DNA from: Actinomycetota bacterium
GTDB lineage: Bacteria; Actinomycetota; Actinomycetes; Mycobacteriales; Pseudonocardiaceae
Direction of reading: 5' to 3'
Assembly (NCBI GenBank): GCA_021324675.1
Contig: JAJPIR010000132.1
Span: forward strand, 1 to 49,412
DNA: 49,412 nt
The notes beneath the pieces were generated by a model, which did not search any database, was not told where the DNA came from, and saw only the letters and a program-made list of their open reading frames with translations. Below, piece after piece: positions 42,024 through 49,412 of the stretch. Numbering within the stretch: the first letter of the stretch is position 1; every line of letters begins with the position of its first letter. The translations under genes were made by a program, and so were the position numbers.

Positions 42024-43282
42024 CGAATGACTCGGCGTCTAGCAGAAGCCGTGATGGGAAGCTGATCGAGGCCGCGGATGACGAATCCGGGCCGTTGCCG
42101 GGGCTGGCCGGCTAATTCGAGAGTGGGCAGGTGGTGGCATAGGGCCAGCAACGCAGCTTGGGCTTCGATGCGGGCCAGCGGAGCTCCGATGCAGTAGTGG
42201 ATTCCGGCTCCAAAGCCCAGGTGGGGATTGGGGGTGCGGCTGATGTCGAGGCGATCCGGTTGCACGAAGGCATGCGGGTCTCGTCCGGCCGAGCCGAGCA
42301 GGGCAGCGATTTTGCCGCCGGCCGGTACGGGGTAACCGGCGATAGTCACCCCAGTAGTGGCGGTGCGTTCGAACAATTGCAAGGGGCTGTCGTACCGGAT
42401 GAGCTCTTCCACAGCGGATGCGGTCAGGCCTGGGTTGTCGATCAGCCGCTGCCACTGATCGCGGTGGCGCATGAGCGCCAGCACTCCGTTGCCGACCACA
42501 TTTACCGAAGCCTCGAACCCGGCCATGAACAGCAGGACCACCGTGGCCACGAGCTCATCCTCACTCAGGTGGCCCCCGCCAACGTCGGTGACCGCGACCA
42601 GGTCGTTGATCAGATCGTTGCCGGGCTGGTGGAGCTTGCGTCGCTGGGTGAGTAGGTCGCGCAGGTAGGCGGTGAAATCAACGGCGGCTTGCTCGGCGTT
42701 GCGCTGGCCGGAGGGGTCGAGGTCGCTCTCATACATCTTCACGATGCTGTTGGACCACAGCTGCAGCATGGCCCGATCGGCTGCGGGGATGCCCAGTAGT
42801 TCGGCGATAACCTCGATCGGCAAGGGTGCCGCCAGGGTGGCCAGCAGGTCTGCGCAGTCCCCGGCGGCAATCTGCTCAGCCAGCTGGTTGACCAGTGTCT
42901 GGGCGCGCTGGGTCACCCAGGGCCGCAGACGTTCCACGTGCCCCCGGCTAAACGCCGCAGCAACCAGCCCGCGCAGCCTGCCATGGACGGGCGGCTCATT
43001 TTCCAGCAACGAGTTGCGATGCAGCAGGTTGAAAGCGGTGAACTGCTCCACCGGACGAGCATCCGCCCATACCCGGCCCAGTGAGCGGTGACGCAACACC
43101 GCCGAGCACGCCGCATGCGTCACCGCGACCGCGTACCCCAGCCGGGAATGCCAATGAACCGCAGCCTCGTGGCGCATTGCTGCGAATGCGGGATACGGAT
43201 CAGCCAGGAAGCTGCGATCAGCCGGATCGAACGCTGATCCGTCTGGTGTTGACCGCAGCGGCTTGCCGACGGTGTGGCCCAT
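42020..43282 (-). CDS. Cytochrome P450 with AGFEAS I-helix
   Basis: About 420 residues. The haem loop is FGAGIHYCIG and the K-helix is EELIRYDSPLQLFER. The I-helix reads LFMAGFEASVNVVGNG; the usual acid-alcohol Thr is Ala258 (codon at 42509-42511), followed by Ser. P450eryF has the same AGFEAS sequence and uses its substrate hydroxyl to help deliver protons. Related hydroxylation of an oxygenated substrate is plausible but not proven. ATG 43282 is chosen because an upstream start at 43387 would overlap the divergent peptidase gene. It is coupled to the ABM gene. Confidence 0.93.
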   Translation of the reverse strand: MGHTVGKPLRSTPDGSAFDPADRSFLADPYPAFAAMRHEAAVHWHSRLGYAVAVTHAACSAVLRHRSLGRVWADARPVEQFTAFNLLHRNSLLENEPPVHGRLRGLVAAAFSRGHVERLRPWVTQRAQTLVNQLAEQIAAGDCADLLATLAAPLPIEVIAELLGIPAADRAMLQLWSNSIVKMYESDLDPSGQRNAEQAAVDFTAYLRDLLTQRRKLHQPGNDLINDLVAVTDVGGGHLSEDELVATVVLLFMAGFEASVNVVGNGVLALMRHRDQWQRLIDNPGLTASAVEELIRYDSPLQLFERTATTGVTIAGYPVPAGGKIAALLGSAGRDPHAFVQPDRLDISRTPNPHLGFGAGIHYCIGAPLARIEAQAALLALCHHLPTLELAGQPRQRPGFVIRGLDQLPITASARRRVIR

Positions 43283-43357
43283 TGCCAGCGACGGTACCCA
43301 GCGGGGGGCAAGCGGTACGGCGGTGTGTCGAGGGCACGGTTTGGCAGGGTGGTCGGC

Positions 43358-44398
43358 GTGAGCATTCGCTACCCCGCCCCGCTGCAACCGGGCGACCGGA
43401 TCGCCGTGACCTCACCGTCGTGTGGTGTGGGTAGCCAGCTGCGGCCGCGGCTGGAGTTCTGCATCAAATACCTGCGCGATTTGGGCTATGAGGTGGTTGT
43501 TGGCGACTGCATGGACGGTGCGGGCGTGACCAGTGCCCCTGCGCCGGATCGGGCCGCTGAGCTCACCACGATGCTGGTCGACCCGGCGATCCGCGCCGTG
43601 GTGCCGCCCTGGGGTGGCGAGTTGGCCATCGACTTGCTGCCGCTGCTGGATTTCGAGGCGATCGGTGCGGCGCAGCCGACCTGGTTGGTGGGTTATTCCG
43701 ACCTTACGACGGTGATGGTGCCGTTAACCCTGCTTACCGGTATCGCGACGCTGCACGGCAGCAACTTGATGGACACCCCGTGTGCAGTCCCGGAGCCATT
43801 GATGCCGTGGTTGGCAGCAGCCACCGCACCCGCTGGAAGCACACTGCGGCAAGGCGCCGCCCGGGCATACCGCAGTGGCCGGCATAAGCACTATGCGTTC
43901 CACCCGCGGGCGCAGGAAATGACGTTCAATACCCCGGGGCGGTGGAAGCTGCTCGGCGCACCCGGCGAACCGGCGGCGCAGGTATCGGTGACGGGACGGC
44001 TCATCGGCGGCTGTTTGGAAACAATCTCGATGCTTCCCGGCACTCCCTATGGTGACGTTGCCGGTTTCGTTCTCGAACATGCACCTGAGGGGCTGCTTTT
44101 CTACGTCGAAGTCGCCGAGGCGGAGGCTGTCGCGGCAGCGCGGATGCTGCACCACTTGCGCCTGGCCGGATGGTTCGGTCACGCCAACGCCGTGCTCGTC
44201 GGGCGCTCGGCCGGTCCACCGTCTGGTCATTTCAGCCAGCATGATGCGCTCGTGCACGCCCTTGGCGAGCTGCCGATACCGGTGCTCTACGACCTCGACC
44301 TCGGACACATCCCCCCGCAGTTGGCGATCGTCAACGGTGCGGTGGGCACTGTCGAGCTCACGCCTGCCGCCGCCACCTTCGTGCAGTGCCTCAGCTAA
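43358..44398 (+). CDS. LD-carboxypeptidase (peptidase S66 family)
   Basis: About 346 residues. The N-terminal domain opens with RYPAPLQPGDRIAVTSPSCGVGSQLRPRLE, a family hallmark. VPPWGGELAIDLLPLLDFEAI and WLVGYSDLTTVMVPL (nucleophile Ser in GYSD) follow, then GRLIGGCLETISMLPGTPYG with the catalytic Glu and LDLGHIPPQLAI with the His. Such enzymes trim the terminal D-Ala from murein tetrapeptides or cleave microcin-type adducts (MccF group). GTG 43358 is chosen with AGGGTGG upstream. The gene diverges from the P450, with 75 bases between starts. Confidence 0.93.
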   Translation: MSIRYPAPLQPGDRIAVTSPSCGVGSQLRPRLEFCIKYLRDLGYEVVVGDCMDGAGVTSAPAPDRAAELTTMLVDPAIRAVVPPWGGELAIDLLPLLDFEAIGAAQPTWLVGYSDLTTVMVPLTLLTGIATLHGSNLMDTPCAVPEPLMPWLAAATAPAGSTLRQGAARAYRSGRHKHYAFHPRAQEMTFNTPGRWKLLGAPGEPAAQVSVTGRLIGGCLETISMLPGTPYGDVAGFVLEHAPEGLLFYVEVAEAEAVAAARMLHHLRLAGWFGHANAVLVGRSAGPPSGHFSQHDALVHALGELPIPVLYDLDLGHIPPQLAIVNGAVGTVELTPAAATFVQCLS

Positions 44399-44490
44399 AT
44401 CCGCACCACGAGGGTCAACTTCAGCAGGATCGTCAGATCTGTCCCCGGCAGGCTTCGTCGACTGGCCAGTTGCTGAGCCGCCAAGCGTAA

Positions 44491-44516
44491 GCTATCGAGA
44501 TAGATATCTCGATAGC
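44491..44516. promoter_or_regulatory. 26-bp palindrome, probable operator of the RHH-HTH gene
   Basis: GCTATCGAGATA (44491-44502) and TATCTCGATAGC (44505-44516) are exact inverted repeats with a 2-base centre. It ends 32 bases before the ATG of the RHH-HTH protein. Within it TATCGAGATA-like half-sites are themselves partly symmetric. A dimeric ribbon-helix-helix protein binding its own promoter is the simplest reading. Confidence 0.65.
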
Positions 44517-44548
44517 CCCCTGATCGAGCGACGGAAAGGTGATCGACG

Positions 44549-44923
44549 ATGACGCCCTCGCCCGAACCCACCCGTGCGGTGTATGCGCGCGTACCGCCAC
44601 AGGTTGCCGACAAGCTGGACCGTGCGGCCGCGAGGCTGGGCCTGTCCAAACGAGACGTGCTGGCAACCCTGGTCAGCGACCACCTCGACCTCGAGGGCGA
44701 GAACGTCGCCTGGCATCCACGCCCGACACCCAGAACCAGGATTATCAGCGGTGAGCTGCACGATGCAGTGCTTGACCTCACCGAGGCTGCTGAGCTGCTG
44801 CGCGTATCCGAAAACGACCTTTCCGCACTGGCGGAGTCCGGAGAGATTCCGGGACGCCGGATTGGCGGCGCATGGCGCTTTTCCCGGGAGGCGCTCCTGA
44901 ACTGGCTGGGCAGAAGTACCTGA
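44549..44923 (+). CDS. DNA-binding protein: ribbon-helix-helix N-terminus fused to an excisionase-type HTH
   Basis: 124 residues. The N-terminal part (VYARVPPQVADKLDRAAARLGLSKRDVLATLVSDHL) matches the ribbon-helix-helix fold. After a linker, LTEAAELLRVSENDLSALAESGEIPGRRIGGAWRFSREALLNWL is a complete HTH_17 (excisionase/MerR-like) domain. Either fold alone is common; the pairing suggests a two-site DNA binder. GAAAGG lies about nine bases before the ATG. The palindrome just upstream is a candidate autoregulatory operator. No integrase is nearby, so an excision role is not supported. Confidence 0.85.
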   Translation: MTPSPEPTRAVYARVPPQVADKLDRAAARLGLSKRDVLATLVSDHLDLEGENVAWHPRPTPRTRIISGELHDAVLDLTEAAELLRVSENDLSALAESGEIPGRRIGGAWRFSREALLNWLGRST

Positions 44924-45001
44924 CGACCTAGCTGTGCCAGGCGAGCTGCGCCCCATAGCCGCCGGTGGATGCTGGGCTCATGGTTGAGCGGTACCCAGCG
45001 G

Positions 45002-45133
45002 TGCCACCGCCGAGCCCCGCACCGGGCCTGGCCGGGTAGCCGGCTGGTGGTTGTGGAGGACGCCGGCCACGGCTGTGGGAGATTCACCAGCGAGCTCATC
45101 ACCGCGTTGAACGCGTACCGCATCCTGACCTGA
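45002..45133 (+). pseudogene. C-terminal remnant of an alpha/beta-hydrolase (prolyl aminopeptidase-like)
   Basis: The frame ending in TGA at 45131-45133 reads APHRAWPGSRLVVVEDAGHG, then CGRFTSELITALNAY. HRAWPGS followed by VVEDAGH matches the C-terminal block of prolyl aminopeptidase-type hydrolases, including the catalytic His in AGH. No start codon or N-terminal part is present, so this is a decayed gene end. It lies directly upstream of the FUSC gene. Confidence 0.45.
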
Positions 45134-45175
45134 ACCGCCCGTGCTGTCGCGGACCGATAGGCAGGAGGAAGCGGC

Positions 45176-46297
45176 ATGAGTGTGGCTGGTTGGCTGCGGA
45201 TCTCGGTCGACCATCTACGGCAGCGGTGGTTGCTTGTGGTCGAGTCGACCGCTGCCGCCACCGGTGCGTGGTTTTTGGCTACCCGGTTCGTTGGCCATCC
45301 CCAGCCGTTCTTTGCGCCGGCAGCGGCGATTATCGTGCTGGCGCAGGTGCGAGGTCAGCGGACACGGCGAGCAGTCGAGGTTGTCCTCGGTGTCGCGGGC
45401 GGCGTCCTGGTTGCCGACGTGGTCATCCAGGCTCTCGGTGCTCACAATGCGTGGACCATCTTCACGGTCATCCTGCTGACGCTCACCGTCGCGGTCGCGG
45501 TCGGGGCGAGCACGGTCGCGCTCGTCCAAGCAGCGGTATCTGCCGTGTATCTCGTGGTGGTTGTGCCGCCGACGCCGACCGCGGTGCCATTGCGGTTCAT
45601 CGACGCGCTGGTGGGTGGTGCGGTTGCGCTGCTGGCGAGTCAGCTCGCCGCAGGCCGGGACCCGGTCGCGCCGCTGGTCCGTGAATCAGGGCAAATCTTC
45701 GACGAGCTGGGTAGCGTGCTTGAACAGGTTGCCGCCGCGCTCGATCGGCAGGACGAGACCGCAGCCCGGGAAGCACTGGACCGCGCGCGACGTGCGGAGG
45801 ATGTGCTCGAGCGGCTGCAAACCGCGGTCCTGGCGGCGGGGGAGACGCTATCGCTGCAAGTATGGCGACGGCGGCGGCTCGGTGGGATCCATGCGGTTGA
45901 TGCGGCCACTCGTCAAGTGGACTATGCCGTGCGCAACGTGCGCGTGCTGGCACGTGCCGGAGTGACGCTGACCCGGCTGCCAGCAATGCCACCGCCGGCC
46001 CTGGGCGATGCACTGCGCTCGTTCGCCGCTGCGGTGGGTGCTGTCCATGATGCGCTGGCGGCTGACCTGATGGGGCCGGATGAGGCGATAAGGCGCCGTA
46101 CCGAGGAAGCCGAGACGACCGTGTTGAATGCTCTCAGGGTGGCTGTGCGTGCGCTTGCCGGGGACCCACCGTTACCGGTTGTGATGATCGTTGGCCAGTT
46201 GCGCTTGACGGCTATCGACCTCATGCGGGGAATCGGTGCAGACGACGTCGACATCCTGACCCGGGTCGACGAGGCGTTCGGCCTCCCACCGGTGTAG
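45176..46297 (+). CDS. FUSC family membrane protein
   Basis: 373 residues. About six membrane segments fill the first 160 residues (VVESTAAATGAWFLATRFV, FFAPAAAIIVLAQVRGQRTRRAVEVVLGVAGGVLVADVV, TLTVAVAVGASTVALVQAAVSAVYLVVVV), a FUSC-type half-unit. The cytoplasmic half is helical and Ala/Arg-rich (LDRARRAEDVLERLQTAVLAAGETLS). Relatives include aromatic-acid exporter subunits; the substrate here is unknown. GGAGGA precedes the ATG by about seven bases. Confidence 0.88.
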   Translation: MSVAGWLRISVDHLRQRWLLVVESTAAATGAWFLATRFVGHPQPFFAPAAAIIVLAQVRGQRTRRAVEVVLGVAGGVLVADVVIQALGAHNAWTIFTVILLTLTVAVAVGASTVALVQAAVSAVYLVVVVPPTPTAVPLRFIDALVGGAVALLASQLAAGRDPVAPLVRESGQIFDELGSVLEQVAAALDRQDETAAREALDRARRAEDVLERLQTAVLAAGETLSLQVWRRRRLGGIHAVDAATRQVDYAVRNVRVLARAGVTLTRLPAMPPPALGDALRSFAAAVGAVHDALAADLMGPDEAIRRRTEEAETTVLNALRVAVRALAGDPPLPVVMIVGQLRLTAIDLMRGIGADDVDILTRVDEAFGLPPV

Positions 46298-46398
46298 TCC
46301 GCACCCTTCAACTGGTCCCGCGGTCGGCACGCGTGGCCCGGTACTGAGCACGCGTAGTTGCGTGACAACCGGGCAGCCGGCGTAGAACGATCGTCGGC

Positions 46399-46551
46399 AT
46401 GGAGGTCGACGACATAGCTCAGACAGCACAAGCGCTGCGGACAGTGATCGCCGCCATTGACGCTGGCGAGGTGGCCGCGAGCGAGACGCAGCGTGCATAC
46501 CTGGCGAGCGCAGTCGACGTGCTGGCTGCACTGGCTGTACAGGACAGCTGA
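46399..46551 (+). CDS. Small conserved hypothetical protein (50 aa)
   Basis: The ORF reads MEVDDIAQTAQALRTVIAAI, then DAGEVAASETQRAYLASAVD and VLAALAVQDS, ending in TGA at 46549-46551. It is acidic and helical, with the IDAGEVAAS...AYLASAVDVL pattern seen in small actinobacterial proteins of unknown role. It has no membrane segment. It starts about 100 bases after the FUSC stop and ends about 45 bases before the leader peptide of the kinase. Confidence 0.6.
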   Translation: MEVDDIAQTAQALRTVIAAIDAGEVAASETQRAYLASAVDVLAALAVQDS

Positions 46552-46596
46552 TTCGCTGCCGCGTTCAATACGGAAACCACCGTTGGAGGGTGCACG

Positions 46597-46617
46597 ATGG
46601 GCTGGTCCGGGTGGTGA
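46597..46617 (+). promoter_or_regulatory. Six-codon leader ORF (MGWSGW) overlapping the kinase start
   Basis: GGAGGG (46585-46590) sits six bases before ATG 46597, the best ribosome binding site in the region. The frame encodes Met-Gly-Trp-Ser-Gly-Trp and stops at TGA 46615-46617, whose A is the first base of the kinase ATG. The layout implies that ribosomes reach the kinase by termination-reinitiation on the leader. Two Trp in six codons hints at possible Trp-tRNA sensing, which is speculative. Confidence 0.55.
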
Positions 46618-47603
46618 TGTGCATGTTCGCTGTCGTCGGTGAGGCACTTGTCGATCTGGTGGGTCAGCGGGGAGGTCGGACATTCGTGGCGCATCCGGGC
46701 GGTAGCCCGGCTAATGTTGCACTCGGTTTGGCGCGGCTCGGTGTTCCGGTGACGTTGATGACGCGCCTCGGCCAGGACGGGCTTGGCCAGATGGTGTTGG
46801 AACATCTGCGGTCCAGCGGCGTCCGGGTTAGCGCAGATCGCACCCAGGGAATGTCGACCAGCCTGGCCATTGCGACACTTGCCGCGGGTGTTGCGTCGTA
46901 CGACTTCCGGATCGAGTGGGACATGCCCGCTCTCGCGCCGCTGCCGCTTGAGACTCGCTGCTTGCACACTGGTTCGCTGGCGACCGCGCTGGCGCCCGGC
47001 GATGCCAATGTCGTGGACCTGGTCGAGCGAGAGCGCAAAAGGGGCCGGGTGACGATTTCTTATGACCCGAATGTACGGCCAGCGCTGCTGGGTGACGCGA
47101 CGCAGGCGCGTACAGGTATCGAGCATTTGGTTGCCCTTTCCGACGTTGTCAAGGTCAGCGACGAAGATCTTCGGTGGCTTTACCCCGACCAGCCCGATGA
47201 ACTCGTGGCACAGGATTGGCTGCAATCAGGACCGGCCCTTGTGGTGGTGACTCGCGGCGGGATGGGGGTCTACGCCGCGTGCGCCGGCCTTGAATTGCAC
47301 CGACCGGCCGTCCCGATCGACCTGGTGGACACCGTTGGCGCAGGCGATTCCTTCACCTCAGGGCTTCTCGAGGCGCTCTACCGGGCCGACCTGATCGGCG
47401 GTTCGCGCCGGGAGGCAGTAGCGGCGATCGACGAGTCGACCCTGGCCAGCGTCGTGGACGCGGCGGCTCTGACCGCAGCGATCACCTGTTCCCGGCCGGG
47501 CGCCGACCCGCCGACACGGGCCGAGGTGGACGCGTTGCTCGCGGCTCGGGGCTGCGCCGGCGACTCGACTGGCGCTGGACGCGGCGGTATGCCGACCATA
47601 TGA
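46617..47603 (+). CDS. PfkB family carbohydrate kinase (fructokinase-like)
   Basis: About 328 residues. The N-terminus AVVGEALVDLV and the PfkB signature 1 region (HPGGSPANVALGLARLGVPVTLMTRLGQDGLG) are followed by ISYDPNVRPALL, VVKVSDEDLRWLYP, VVTRGGMGVYA and signature 2 VDTVGAGDSFTSGLLEAL with the catalytic Asp in GAGDSF. It phosphorylates a ketose or related sugar; fructose is the most common substrate of this subgroup. ATG 46617 overlaps the leader ORF stop. The FucP-type permease follows after 66 bases, so uptake and phosphorylation are linked. Confidence 0.93.
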   Translation: MCMFAVVGEALVDLVGQRGGRTFVAHPGGSPANVALGLARLGVPVTLMTRLGQDGLGQMVLEHLRSSGVRVSADRTQGMSTSLAIATLAAGVASYDFRIEWDMPALAPLPLETRCLHTGSLATALAPGDANVVDLVERERKRGRVTISYDPNVRPALLGDATQARTGIEHLVALSDVVKVSDEDLRWLYPDQPDELVAQDWLQSGPALVVVTRGGMGVYAACAGLELHRPAVPIDLVDTVGAGDSFTSGLLEALYRADLIGGSRREAVAAIDESTLASVVDAAALTAAITCSRPGADPPTRAEVDALLAARGCAGDSTGAGRGGMPTI

Positions 47604-47669
47604 GGTCCGCCACCGACGTCGGCCAGCGGGCGCGACCCTGGCACGGCAGGCGGCGAAGGGAGAGCCGCG

Positions 47670-49013
47670 ATGAGCACAACCCAGCAGCCGGTGAACTCGA
47701 ACCCGGCGACCGCTCAGCCGTTTGTCTACAAGAACATGTTCGTGCTGTTCGCCGTCGTCGTCTGCTGCTTCACTGCCTGGGGGATTGCCGCGGACTTGAC
47801 TGCTCCCATGGTGGCGGCCTTCAAGCGGATCTTCACGATGAGCACTTTCCAAGCTTCGCTGGTGCAGTTTTCGTACTACGGGGCCTACTTCGCGCTTGCC
47901 CTTCCAGCGGCGTTTATCAACCAGCGGTTCGGCTATAAAGCCGGGGTGCTGACCGGGCTCGGACTGGCATCGCTGGGCGCACTGTTGTTCTACCCAGCGA
48001 GCAAGATTATGACCTACTCCGTGTTTTTGGTAGCGCTTTTTGCGCTCGCCGCAGGGTTGTCGATTCTGGAGACGTCGGCGAATCCTTATGTCATCTCGAT
48101 GGGTCCGGAAGCCAACAGCACGCGGCGGCTGAACCTGGCGCAGGCATTCAACCCGGTCGGCACCAATATCGGGGTCTTGCTCGCGACCGTTCTGGTGCTG
48201 CCCAAGCTGAATTCGCCCATTGACCGTGCATCGGTGACGCCCGGGCAGTTGCGCACGATCCAGGCCGAGCAGCTGAAGGCGGTGATGGTGCCCTACATCG
48301 GGTTGGCGATGTTGTTGTTGGTGATCTGGGTGGCCATCGCGGTCCAGAAGGCTCCGACGATCCGGGAGGAGTTTCCATCGGCGAGCCGCGGCGTAGGTTC
48401 GCGCGGCGAGATCATCGGGCGGCTCTGGGAAAACCAAGGCTACCGGTTCGGGGTCATCGCGCAGTTCTTCAACATCGGCGCCCAGGTGTGCACCTGGACG
48501 TTCATGATCCAGTATGTCGAGCAGGCCCTCCACGGGAGTCTTGAGCTAGGTGGTTTCGTACTGCAGATCAGCCTGCTTGTCTTTCTCGGCTCCCGGTTCC
48601 TGATGACGTGGTTGATGGGGTATTTCCGGGCCACGGCGCTCATGGCGGCCCTGGGCGCCTTGGCGATACTCCTGTGTATCTACGCGATGGCCAGCCCGAA
48701 CCTCAGTGGCGTCGTCGCGGTGGCCGCGCTGTCGCTTTGCCTGTCGCTGATGTTCCCCACCATCTACGGCGTTGCGTTGCGGGGACTGGGGCCGGCAACC
48801 AAGTTCGGCGCCGCCGGTCTGGTCATGGCAATCGTCGGTGGTGCGCTGATGCCATTGGTCCAGGGCAAGATCATCGACTGGACGAGCCCGGCGTTTTCGT
48901 TCATCGTGCCGGCCACCTGCTACGCGGTGGTGACGGCCTACGCGCTTTATGACCTCAAGGCGGCACAACCGGTCCGGTTCCGTTCGCCGCAGCCGGTACC
49001 TGCCCATACCTGA
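47670..49013 (+). CDS. FucP-type sugar:H+ symporter (MFS)
   Basis: 447 residues with about 12 membrane helices. FHS-family features are FVVCCFTAWGIAADLTAPMVAAFK-like helix 1, FQASLVQFSYYGAYFALALPAAFINQRFGYKAGVLTGLGL, LSILETSANPYVISMGPEANSTRRLNLAQAFNPVGTNIG, and a LMFPTIYGVALRGLGPATKFGAAGLVMAIVGGALMP block near the end. These match the L-fucose/glucose-galactose permease group. GGGAGAG lies upstream of the ATG. It lies between the PfkB kinase and an ABC sugar-binding gene, in one probable operon. Confidence 0.93.
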   Translation: MSTTQQPVNSNPATAQPFVYKNMFVLFAVVVCCFTAWGIAADLTAPMVAAFKRIFTMSTFQASLVQFSYYGAYFALALPAAFINQRFGYKAGVLTGLGLASLGALLFYPASKIMTYSVFLVALFALAAGLSILETSANPYVISMGPEANSTRRLNLAQAFNPVGTNIGVLLATVLVLPKLNSPIDRASVTPGQLRTIQAEQLKAVMVPYIGLAMLLLVIWVAIAVQKAPTIREEFPSASRGVGSRGEIIGRLWENQGYRFGVIAQFFNIGAQVCTWTFMIQYVEQALHGSLELGGFVLQISLLVFLGSRFLMTWLMGYFRATALMAALGALAILLCIYAMASPNLSGVVAVAALSLCLSLMFPTIYGVALRGLGPATKFGAAGLVMAIVGGALMPLVQGKIIDWTSPAFSFIVPATCYAVVTAYALYDLKAAQPVRFRSPQPVPAHT

Positions 49014-49050
49014 CCCATCGCGGTTTCTGCCGTCCCGAGGAGGATCGACC

Positions 49051-49412
49051 GTGACCTGCAAACGCCGCAGCGGCCTGGCGGTCCTGGCTGCCGGCCTCGC
49101 GCTCCTGCTCGCCGGCTGTAGCGGTCCAGCCTCAACGGCTACCAGCGGCTCCACCCGGAACCTTGAGATTCTGTCCTGGTGGACGTCAGGATCAGAGCGC
49201 GCTGCGCTGAACGTACTGTTGGGCGACTTCCGAACGGCTCATCCGGGCGTCGACGTCCGCAACGTAGCAGTCGCCGGCGGCGGAGGCAGCAACGCACACG
49301 TCGTCCTAGCCAACCGCCTGCTCGGTGGTGACCCACCCGATGTGTGGCAGACCCATCCCGGCGCCTCGATCAGGCAGTACATCGGCGGCGGACAGGTTGC
49401 CGACGTGAGCTC
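49051..49412 (+). CDS. ABC transporter sugar-binding lipoprotein (3' truncated by window edge)
   Basis: 120 residues are present. GTG 49051 has AGGAGG seven bases upstream. A signal peptide (RRSGLAVLAAGLALLLAGC) ends in a lipobox with Cys23, then LEILSWWTSGSERAALNVLLGDFRTAHPGVDVRNVAVAGGGG and DPPDVWQTHPGASIRQYIGGGQVAD follow, the usual opening of family 1 extracellular solute-binding proteins for sugars. The gene runs off the window. It follows the FucP-type permease after 37 bases, suggesting a second uptake route for the same or a related sugar. Confidence 0.92.
   Translation, partial: MTCKRRSGLAVLAAGLALLLAGCSGPASTATSGSTRNLEILSWWTSGSERAALNVLLGDFRTAHPGVDVRNVAVAGGGGSNAHVVLANRLLGGDPPDVWQTHPGASIRQYIGGGQVADVS

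Noticed and set aside
44549-44923. Excisionase of an integrated element
   Set aside because: Although the C-terminal HTH is of excisionase type, no integrase, attachment-site repeat or other mobile gene lies nearby.
1-49412. tRNA, rRNA, riboswitch and transposase genes
   Set aside because: I saw no cloverleaf with a CCA-type end, rRNA core sequence, known riboswitch consensus or transposase motif, though small RNAs cannot be excluded by eye.

Overview
The window is high-GC actinomycete DNA. The gene repertoire points to a spore-forming or filamentous actinobacterium: a DUF397 protein next to an XRE/DUF5753 regulator, a Methyltransf_19 SAM-methyltransferase, a fused RsbU/RsbW/RsbV-type regulator, two cytochromes P450, frequent GTG starts and a Streptomyces-type PHO box. 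No rRNA, tRNA, transposase, integrase, phage gene or CRISPR array was seen, so the genus cannot be fixed.

Layout. 1-4226: surface-protein cluster, made of a truncated Pro/Thr-repeat plus Ig-like protein, a membrane sortase-fold protein lacking the catalytic His and Cys, and a PstS-like protein with two Ig-like domains. 4430-6492: DUF397 / XRE-DUF5753 pair facing a methyltransferase. 6664-8663: alkylation repair (Ada-AlkA and Ogt). 8664-10973: palindromic repeat, a decayed gene, an 11-bp tandem repeat leading into a P450, and a lipoprotein. 11066-16975: YbjQ and sugar porter, DHA2 exporter, MaoC hydratase, GNAT, FAD oxidoreductase. 17239-22278: hypothetical gene, then PHO box-pstSCAB plus a receiver-less PhoB-like winged-helix gene. 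22309-28285: tatA, APC permease, epimerase, GCS2 ligase, SurE, DUF427. 28286-31236: decayed gene, PadR/methyltransferase divergon, two small hypotheticals. 31343-37310: PLP enzyme, Wzz-like protein and a 1169-residue GAF/PAS/SpoIIE/HATPase/STAS protein. 37732-41313: hypothetical, MBL hydrolase, SDR, XRE regulator. 41706-44398: P450 with ABM monooxygenase, divergent from an LD-carboxypeptidase. 44491-46551: palindrome plus RHH-HTH regulator, decayed hydrolase, FUSC protein, 50-aa protein. 46597-49412: sugar locus (PfkB kinase with a six-codon leader, FucP-type permease, start of an ABC sugar-binding lipoprotein).

How the genes work together. The pst operon is a complete high-affinity phosphate importer under probable PhoP control. 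Ada-AlkA and Ogt form an alkylation response. PfkB, FucP and the ABC binding protein look like one sugar uptake and phosphorylation locus. The first cluster looks like a cell-surface assembly in which a sortase fold has lost catalysis.

The strongest unexplained signals are: the pseudo-sortase cluster; the chain of ATGA-linked mini-ORFs ahead of the first P450; a nested palindromic element present three times downstream of genes; the Trp-containing leader peptide overlapping the kinase start; attenuator-like mutually exclusive hairpins ahead of the sugar porter; the 12-bp-arm palindrome ahead of the RHH-HTH gene; and a P450 with an EryF-like AGFEAS I-helix. Three gene remnants (near 8771, 28286 and 45002) show ongoing decay. 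All functions are inferred from motifs read by eye; no database search was run.
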